Part shown: in pieces, positions 1 through 5,618 of the stretch
Position numbering within the stretch: the first letter of the stretch is position 1
Layout of the letters: every line of letters begins with the position of its first letter
NCBI GenBank assembly: GCA_937967875.1
Contig: CALBTQ010000200.1
Location: 1 to 5,618 of the forward strand
DNA length: 5,618 nucleotides
Source: an uncultured Pseudomonadota bacterium
GTDB taxonomy: Bacteria; Lernaellota; Lernaellaia; Lernaellales; Lernaellaceae
Reading direction: 5' to 3'
Position numbers and translations under genes: made by a program
Notes under the pieces: generated by a model
Told to the model about the DNA's origin: nothing
The model's input: only the letters and a program-made list of their open reading frames with translations
Databases searched by the model: none

Positions 1-1
1 C

Positions 2-530
2 CAGCGCGGGCTCGACCGGGTGCAGGTCGAGGTGCTGCCCGCGACGGATCTGCCGCCGGTGCGGTTGGATCCGGATCAGTTCAAGCAAGTGATTCTCAAC
101 CTGATGCTCAACGCCGCCGACGCGATGCGCGACGTGGGCGCGATCACGATCAGCGCCGAAGCGCGGCCGTTCGATCGCATGGAGCTGTTCGAGGAGCAAC
201 TGCCCGGCGCGCCGTCGGAAAAAGAGGTGCCCTTCACCGATTGTCTGCGGCGGGGCATTGTGTTGTCGGACCGCATCGGTCCGGTCGAAGGCACGCCGAT
301 GGTCTGGCTGCACATCACCGATTCGGGGCCGGGCATGCCGACCGAAGTGCTCCAAAACGTGCTTGAGCCGTTTTTCACGACCAAGCCCAAGGGCAAGGGG
401 ACCGGTTTGGGTCTGGCGATCTGTCTGCGGATCGTATCGAGCACCGGCGGGTTGATGCGCATCGAGAGCCGGCCCGGGGTGGGCACCCGGGTGAGTCTGG
501 TTTATCCTGTCGACGCAAAGGAAGAAAACC

Positions 531-541
<11 letters not shown>
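2..541 (+). CDS. Sensor histidine kinase, C-terminal ATP-binding domain (5' partial)
   Basis: This is the 3' end of a two-component sensor kinase gene; the reading frame is open to the left edge, so the sensor region, membrane segments and phospho-accepting H-box are outside the window. What remains is a HATPase_c domain in canonical order: N-box NLMLNAADAM (about 98-127), G1 box DSGPGMP (about 320-340), F-box EPFFTTK (about 365-385) and G2 box GKGTGLGLAI (about 391-420), followed by a short C-terminal tail. All ATP-binding motifs are intact. A stretch of about 44 residues (about 167-300) between the strand after the N-box and the G1 strand is longer than usual for the family. The stop TGA overlaps the start of the downstream response regulator by 11 nt, which implies a cognate kinase. 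By position next to pilin genes it may be a PilS-type kinase, but the diagnostic sensor domain is not visible. The GTG at position 20 is an internal valine, not a start. Confidence 0.95.
518..524 (+). promoter_or_regulatory. Ribosome binding site for the response regulator
   Basis: AAGGAAG lies 6 nt before the ATG at 531 and inside the last codons of the kinase gene. It supports that ATG as the start and supports translational coupling of kinase and regulator. Confidence 0.6.
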
Positions 542-1928
<1,387 letters not shown>

Positions 1929-1943
1929 AACAAGTTCACAAGG

Positions 1944-1960
1944 TATGAAAAGTTTTCATA
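1944..1960. promoter_or_regulatory. Perfect palindrome, candidate activator (enhancer) binding site
   Basis: TATGAAAAGTTTTCATA is a perfect inverted repeat with 8-bp arms around a single central G. Its centre (1952) is about 117 bp upstream of the start site predicted from the sigma-54-like element, within the usual distance for NtrC-family enhancer sites. Fis-type HTH dimers bind such dyads, so the regulator encoded just upstream is the obvious candidate ligand (inference). A transcription terminator is less likely: the arms are A/T-rich, leave almost no loop, and are not followed by a clear T run. Confidence 0.5.
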
Positions 1961-1990
1961 GTTAGTCTTTAAAATTAATTGGTTAATAGA

Positions 1991-2018
1991 TTGAACCCTC
2001 CGTAAAATATGGTAAAAT
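1991..2018 (+). promoter_or_regulatory. Possible sigma-70-like promoter (weak)
   Basis: TTGAAC (1991-1996) and TAAAAT (2013-2018) are separated by 16 bp. The -10 matches TATAAT at 5 of 6 positions and the -35 matches TTGACA at 4 of 6. In such an A/T-rich stretch these matches can occur by chance. It is listed as an alternative or additional promoter for the pilin genes; the sigma-54 element is the better candidate. Confidence 0.2.
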
Positions 2019-2043
2019 GCGTTGAATTTGGGTTGGTTTTACC
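2002..2043. repeat. Phased direct repeat and inverted repeat in the promoter region
   Basis: GTAAAAT occurs at 2002-2008 and again at 2012-2018, one helical turn (10 bp) apart. The related GGTAAAA at 2011-2017 is the exact inverse complement of TTTTACC at 2037-2043, which abuts the predicted -24 element. These could be half-sites for a regulator or contribute to DNA bending, but no known consensus was recognised, and the A/T richness makes chance repeats plausible. Confidence 0.3.
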
Positions 2044-2058
2044 GGCATATTTTTTGCT
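2043..2058 (+). promoter_or_regulatory. Sigma-54-type -24/-12 promoter
   Basis: The sequence CGGCATATTTTTTGCT has the -24 GG at 2044-2045 and the -12 GC at 2056-2057 with exactly 10 bp between them, the invariant sigma-54 spacing. Compared with the consensus TGGCACG-N4-TTGCW it keeps GGCA and TTGCT and deviates at three positions. The predicted transcription start is near 2069, leaving a leader of only about 15 nt that contains the ribosome binding site. Its position between a sigma-54 activator gene and the first pilin gene greatly strengthens the call. Confidence 0.65.
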
Positions 2059-2070
2059 TGTTCCGGCCTA

Positions 2071-2080
2071 GAGAGGGGGA
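2071..2080 (+). promoter_or_regulatory. Ribosome binding site for the GspH/FimT-like gene
   Basis: The purine-rich GAGAGGGGGA precedes two adjacent in-frame start codons, GTG at 2083 and ATG at 2086. The spacing suits either; the ATG is preferred here because it is the stronger codon and leaves a better distance to the GAGG core. Confidence 0.5.
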
Positions 2081-2085
2081 ACGTG

Positions 2086-2706
2086 ATGAAAATGTCGATG
2101 TTTTCACCGAGGGATCTGATGCGGAACCAAAAAGGTTTCAGTCTGTTGGAACTGGTGACGGTCATGGCGGTCATCTCCGTGATGACGGCCATCGCCTTTA
2201 TTTCGATTCTCCACTACCGCACCCTGATCCGCGTGAACACCACGGCCCGCGATCTGGGCGGCCACATGCGCATGGCGCGAGCCAAGTCGATCAAGATGAA
2301 CACGCCGGTATACGTGCAGTTCATCGATTCGGGCGAGACGCACCGGTACATCGTCGGCGAAGATCCGAACATGAGTCGCAGCCCGTCTTCGCCGCGCACG
2401 TACTACCTGCAGCCGGGAATCGTGTACGGGTACTTCAGCAGAGTCGCCAACGTGCCCAACCATCAGTACCCGGTAAACTGTGCGATCGACATTCAGAACT
2501 GCGCACAAAAGTGGTTCCATTTCATGCCCGACGGTACGGCCTCGCACCAGGGCGTCGTGTATATTGCTCCAAAGATGGACAACAGCGGCACCGGGTCGCG
2601 CGACGACCGCAACCGGGCGGTGGACTGGATCTCCATGACGGGCAGCGTTCGCGTGTGGAAGTACAATCCCCCTCCAGCAGGTTCCACCTATGGAGCCTGG
2701 CGCTAG
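2086..2706 (+). CDS. GspH/FimT-like type IV pilus minor pilin (pseudopilin)
   Basis: This 206-aa protein is a prepilin-like subunit, expected to be cleaved by the prepilin peptidase PilD and to sit in the inner membrane before assembly. It starts with a 17-residue leader ending in RNQKG, followed by the class III cleavage motif G17|F18-S-L-L-E22 with the conserved glutamate at mature position 5, then a hydrophobic helix (about 18-40). The ectodomain has the GspH/FimT character: TTARDLGGHMRMARAKSIKMN, then short beta-type strands such as TPVYVQFID, and a region WFHFMPDGTA that resembles the F-x-P-x-G motif typical of this family. Cysteines 132 and 139 (C-x6-C) may form a disulfide. It is the first gene after the sigma-54-like promoter and precedes a PilV-like gene, an order like fimU/fimT-pilV in characterised minor-pilin operons. 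A GTG start at 2083 would add one residue. Whether it is FimT or FimU cannot be decided. Confidence 0.88.
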   Translation: MKMSMFSPRDLMRNQKGFSLLELVTVMAVISVMTAIAFISILHYRTLIRVNTTARDLGGHMRMARAKSIKMNTPVYVQFIDSGETHRYIVGEDPNMSRSPSSPRTYYLQPGIVYGYFSRVANVPNHQYPVNCAIDIQNCAQKWFHFMPDGTASHQGVVYIAPKMDNSGTGSRDDRNRAVDWISMTGSVRVWKYNPPPAGSTYGAWR

Positions 2707-2750
2707 CCGTCGCTTGACGAAAAACGCTTGAACACGAACGAGCGCGACGG
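2707..2750. repeat. Inverted repeat in the gap between pilin genes
   Basis: CCGTCGC (2707-2713) directly after the stop codon is the exact inverse complement of GCGACGG (2744-2750), with a 30-nt loop that also contains two CGCTTGA copies (2711-2717 and 2725-2731). No T run follows, so it is not a standard terminator. It could fold in the mRNA between the two pilin genes, but the long loop makes this weak. Confidence 0.25.
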
Positions 2751-2775
2751 AAACATCCGAATAGTGTAAGTCGAG

Positions 2776-2781
2776 AAGGAG
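2776..2781 (+). promoter_or_regulatory. Ribosome binding site for the PilV-like gene
   Basis: A perfect AAGGAG lies 7 nt before the GTG at 2789. It decides this GTG as the start, since no ATG in a suitable position precedes the prepilin leader. Confidence 0.7.
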
Positions 2782-2788
2782 TGCCGCA

Positions 2789-3394
2789 GTGAGAGCCTTA
2801 CATGCCAAAGCTTATCAGCAGCAAAAGGGTTTTTCATTGGTGGAGATCATCGTCGCGATGGCGATTCTGACCTTCGGCATCTTGGCGGTCGTGCCGATGC
2901 TGGCGTTGAACGTGCGGGCCAACCTGGCGTCGCGCAATTACGGGACGGCGGTGTTTCTGGCGCAACAGAAGTTCGAGGAAGTGCGTAGCTGGAATTTGTG
3001 GGAAGACGTCGATTGCGTGCCTCAGCAGACGGCGCACGCCAAGTGCGGAATCACCAATAACAACTGGATGTTGACGGGGACGGAGACCAACATCGACATC
3101 AACGGCATCGACACCCGGTTCGACCGTGTGACGACGGTGTTGCGCAACGGTTACGACACGGGGTCGGGCGATTGCAAGGCCGTCATTTTCACCAGCAGCA
3201 GCGGCGCGATTCCGGTCAACGAGGCGACCGGCTTGCCGGCCAACACGGGCTCGTTGAACACCGGGGCGGTCGGGGCGAGTTGCACCGGCGGCACGCGCGG
3301 CGAAGATTTCAAGTTCATTCGCGTTACGGTGAGCTGGGACGATATGTTCGGCGATCATACAATAACGCGCCATATGTACATTGCAGCTTTCTAA
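2789..3394 (+). CDS. PilV-like type IV pilus minor pilin
   Basis: This 201-aa protein starts at GTG with a strong Shine-Dalgarno sequence. A 14-residue basic leader ends in QQQKG, followed by the class III motif G14|F15-S-L-V-E19 and a hydrophobic helix (IIVAMAILTFGILAVVPML). The segment after it, ASRNYGTAVFLAQQKFEEVRS, is the typical PilV/GspI continuation in which the helix carries on into the globular domain. The protein ends with a beta-strand section (FIRVTVSWDDMFG, then RHMYIAAF) as in PilV-type pilins. Four cysteines (76, 86, 129, 165) could form two disulfides in the periplasm. PilV proteins are minor pilins in the complex that primes pilus assembly and presents the tip adhesin. It lies 82 nt after the GspH/FimT-like gene, and its stop codon overlaps the ribosome binding site of the next gene. 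GspI of a type II secretion system is an alternative, disfavoured by the PilX-like neighbour. Confidence 0.85.
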   Translation: MRALHAKAYQQQKGFSLVEIIVAMAILTFGILAVVPMLALNVRANLASRNYGTAVFLAQQKFEEVRSWNLWEDVDCVPQQTAHAKCGITNNNWMLTGTETNIDINGIDTRFDRVTTVLRNGYDTGSGDCKAVIFTSSSGAIPVNEATGLPANTGSLNTGAVGASCTGGTRGEDFKFIRVTVSWDDMFGDHTITRHMYIAAF

Positions 3395-3398
3395 GGAG
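3392..3398 (+). promoter_or_regulatory. Ribosome binding site overlapping the PilV-like stop codon
   Basis: TAAGGAG contains the stop TAA of the upstream gene and a perfect Shine-Dalgarno core. In-frame GTG (3405) and ATG (3408) follow directly; the ATG is preferred. The overlap implies translational coupling of the two pilin genes. Confidence 0.7.
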
Positions 3399-3407
3399 CT
3401 GACGGTG

Positions 3408-5618
3408 ATGACGAAACGCATCAAGCGGCAAAGGCAAGGCGAAGCGGGATACGCGCTGGTCGCGTCGATGATCATTTTGATGTTGATCACCGCGCTGGGC
3501 CTGCTGGCGATGGTTTCCAGTTCGGCGGAACAGGTGATCACCACCAACCTGGGCGAGGAACAGACGCACTTTTTCCTGGCCGAACAGGGCATCGACCGCG
3601 TGTTGTCGCACTTGCACTATCTGGAGTGCGGTCTGTTCTCGCGTTCGTACGGCCTGGGCTACGACCCGCTGCAATCCAACGCCGATTTGACTCCCAAGCA
3701 GGTGCTGGAGAATCGCGGCGCCCTTCATTTTACCGGCGACGCGGGCAGCAGCACCATTCAACCGTACGGTTCGATGACGTTGGACGCGTGGATCGACCCG
3801 ATGGATTTCGAAGGTTGGTACGACCGCGGCATCAGCCGTCCGGTGGCGATCAATGTGCGGTTGACCAACTCGATCAAGGGGATCAACAAAGCGTTTCGCG
3901 CGTACGTGCGCACCGATTCGGTATGGGACATGGCCTATTACGCGATGAACGCCAATCCGGCGGTGCGGACCTCGTCTTCCTCGCCGGAAAACTGCAATCA
4001 GGCGAGCCAGAATTGGTTTGCCTGTCAATCGGCGTGGCTGAACGGCGATACGATTCTGGGCAATGTCTATGTAAGCAATACCACCTATACGCCGTCCACG
4101 GGCTTCGTGATGGGCGCACCGGATACGGCGCGGTTGTTCATGCGCGGGAAGCCGAATTTTCTGGGTCAGGTTTCCTGGCGCAACGCGGAGCGGTTCGATT
4201 ACGGCGATTCGAGCGGCAGCAATTACACCAACAGCCAGAATCAGACCCGCGGCGGGCGCACCCTGCCCAATACGCTGTTGCCGAATTTTTCGCGCCGCAA
4301 CATGCGTTATAACGCCAAACCGATTATGATGCCGCCGGTGACCAACATCATCGATTCAGTGGGCTCCTATCGGCAGGCGGCCGATATCACCTTCGCCGCG
4401 CCGCCGACCGGCTATGCGTGGAAAATCATTTTCCGCAACGACATGGATACGGTCGATACGGGCGGGACCAAATCGGAATCGTGGGTGGCTTCGGCGATCA
4501 CGCACGCGGTCAACGTCGGCGTGAGCCCGAGCCGCGGCATTCCCACGCAGGAAGACCACGGCACGATGATGATCTACCAAGTGCCGTTGAATATGGGCAA
4601 TGCCACGCAGCGCATGGCTTATCGCCGGGCGGCGTTTTTCGGAGACGACATTGCGCACCGTCATGCGCGCATGCTGTCGCCGGGCGGCGCGGCGGGCGTG
4701 GCCGGCGAGATCTGGTCGCCGAACCATGCATCATTTAAAGACGATATCTCCGGCAAGTATTGCTACGATTATCGCAACCTGCCGGAAGCCACCTTCGGTC
4801 CGGCCAACGATGTGCGCGACATCTCCCACTACTTCATGTACGTGCCCAGCCGCGGGCAGGTCAAATACAATCGTGAAGGCACCTGCGTGGGATCGGGCGG
4901 CAATTACACCGGCATCATGTTCTTCGAAGGCGGGCCGGTGTTGGTCAGCGGCATTCTGGACGGTCAGTTGACGATCGCGGTGGCGGGCGACATTTACCTG
5001 GACCACGAGATCGAATACGAAAACAGTCCGACCATTCCGTTGCACACCTACTCCGGCTTCATCGAGCCGGACATTCTGGGCCTGTTCGCCACCGGCGACG
5101 TGATCATTCCCAACAGCTATCCGGATAAGCGTGCGTTGGGCGAGCGTGAGATTTACGCCGACGACTGGTCCGACGCCCAGAGCGATCCGGACGAGTACAC
5201 GGGCAGTTTGTTCCAGCCGACCGGCCGCTACGACAATCCGCCCTACAATTTAAAAGACGACGACGGCAGCGAGGACATCCAGGCCGTGATCATGTCCTAC
5301 GGCTTGGAATGCACTCTGTCGGGCAGCAACTATACGTGCACGGCGCCGTCGACGAGCGACATTCGCGCCTTCCGCGTGGGTTTCTACGCCACGCCGCGCA
5401 CGTACAACGCCTCGACGCCGTACTTGCCCAGTTACACCGATCCGCCGTACGACCGCGATCCGGCGGTGGCCGCGTTCAGCTCCAGCGGCGGCAACGATTC
5501 GGGCAAGCTGCGCATCGTGGGAGCGGTAATCGAGAATATTCCGGGCCGATTGGCCTACGATCATGAATTCGGCTCCTATGCCTCGGGCACTTGCGTCAAC
5601 GGCACGTCCTGCAACCGG
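3408..5618 (+). CDS. PilX-like pilus assembly protein with long DUF4900-like ectodomain (3' partial)
   Basis: The frame is open for 737 codons to the right edge, so the C terminus is missing. Residues 1-14 are a basic leader (MTKRIKRQRQGEAG) and 15-37 a hydrophobic helix (YALVASMIILMLITALGLLA), followed by EEQTHFFLAEQGIDRVLSHL; this is the pattern of the PilX N-terminal domain. A possible prepilin cleavage site is G14|Y15, but mature position 5 is Ala, not Glu, as in GspK-type tip subunits. The rest is periplasmic or surface-exposed: a variable middle rich in Asn, Ser and Thr, then GGPVLVSGILDGQLTIAVAG (508-527) leading into DIYL, ILGLFATGDVIIPNS (556-570), AVIMSYG (about 625-631) and GAVIENIPGRL (705-715). 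From memory these segments resemble DUF4900-type proteins, whose beta-rich repeats follow the same order. Nine cysteines are visible. It is more than three times as long as classical PilX (about 200 aa). The role is probably pilus tip or assembly, inferred from its operon. Confidence 0.8.
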   Translation, partial: MTKRIKRQRQGEAGYALVASMIILMLITALGLLAMVSSSAEQVITTNLGEEQTHFFLAEQGIDRVLSHLHYLECGLFSRSYGLGYDPLQSNADLTPKQVLENRGALHFTGDAGSSTIQPYGSMTLDAWIDPMDFEGWYDRGISRPVAINVRLTNSIKGINKAFRAYVRTDSVWDMAYYAMNANPAVRTSSSSPENCNQASQNWFACQSAWLNGDTILGNVYVSNTTYTPSTGFVMGAPDTARLFMRGKPNFLGQVSWRNAERFDYGDSSGSNYTNSQNQTRGGRTLPNTLLPNFSRRNMRYNAKPIMMPPVTNIIDSVGSYRQAADITFAAPPTGYAWKIIFRNDMDTVDTGGTKSESWVASAITHAVNVGVSPSRGIPTQEDHGTMMIYQVPLNMGNATQRMAYRRAAFFGDDIAHRHARMLSPGGAAGVAGEIWSPNHASFKDDISGKYCYDYRNLPEATFGPANDVRDISHYFMYVPSRGQVKYNREGTCVGSGGNYTGIMFFEGGPVLVSGILDGQLTIAVAGDIYLDHEIEYENSPTIPLHTYSGFIEPDILGLFATGDVIIPNSYPDKRALGEREIYADDWSDAQSDPDEYTGSLFQPTGRYDNPPYNLKDDDGSEDIQAVIMSYGLECTLSGSNYTCTAPSTSDIRAFRVGFYATPRTYNASTPYLPSYTDPPYDRDPAVAAFSSSGGNDSGKLRIVGAVIENIPGRLAYDHEFGSYASGTCVNGTSCNR

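Noticed and set aside
1944..1970. Rho-independent terminator after the regulator gene
   Set aside because: The palindrome is A/T-rich, has a single-base centre and is followed by GTTAGTCTTT instead of a T run, so a stable terminator hairpin is unlikely.
1974..1987. ATTAA-TTGG-TTAAT inverted repeat
   Set aside because: The 5-bp arms consist only of A and T in a stretch of very low G+C, so chance is the best explanation.
2022..2717. A 231-codon + strand frame overlapping the GspH/FimT-like gene
   Set aside because: It runs through the promoter region and is a frame shadow; its translation is low-complexity Arg/His/Gly-rich and has no motif, while the overlapping frame has an intact prepilin signature.
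2104..4028. Several - strand frames of 230-250 codons opposite the pilin genes
   Set aside because: All are antisense to supported genes, rich in Arg, His and Val, without start-site signals or domains.
3626..4312. A 228-codon + strand frame inside the PilX-like gene
   Set aside because: It has no ribosome binding site and an Arg/Gly/Gln-rich composition, and it sits within a continuous 737-codon frame with a coherent pilus-protein N terminus.

Overview
The window shows a regulated type IV pilus (T4P) minor-pilin locus from a GC-rich, Gram-negative-type bacterium. The genes all lie on the + strand. The combination of an NtrC-type sigma-54 activator, its kinase, a GspH/FimT pseudopilin, a PilV-like pilin and a large PilX-like protein suits Myxococcota, Desulfobacterota, Bdellovibrionota or a related deep lineage. 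The sequence alone does not fix the species, and no rRNA, tRNA or mobile element is present to help.

Region 1 (1-1928) is a two-component system. The 3' end of a histidine kinase gene (ATP-binding domain only; the window cuts off the sensor and H-box) overlaps by 11 nt the start of a complete 465-aa sigma-54-dependent response regulator (REC, AAA+, Fis-type HTH). The overlap indicates translational coupling and a cognate pair, comparable to PilS/PilR.

Region 2 (1929-2085) is an A/T-rich control region, with only about 29% G+C from 1929 to 2040 by hand count. It holds a perfect 17-bp palindrome, a helically phased 7-bp direct repeat, a 7-bp inverted repeat, and a sigma-54-type -24/-12 element with the correct GG-N10-GC geometry directly upstream of the first pilin gene. 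A weaker sigma-70-like pair is an alternative.

Region 3 (2086 to the window end) is a minor-pilin operon. It encodes a GspH/FimT-like pseudopilin, a PilV-like pilin, and a PilX-like protein with an unusually long ectodomain carrying DUF4900-like segments; the last is open at the right edge after 737 codons. Each gene has a clear Shine-Dalgarno sequence and the spacing is tight. The expected remaining partners (PilW, PilY1, PilE-like) are not seen and may lie downstream.

As a working model (inference), the kinase phosphorylates the regulator, the regulator binds the palindrome about 117 bp upstream of the predicted start site, and it drives sigma-54 transcription of the pilin genes that build or prime the pilus tip. 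I found no clearly unprecedented system. The most interesting points are the compact sigma-54 control region and the oversized PilX/DUF4900-like protein.
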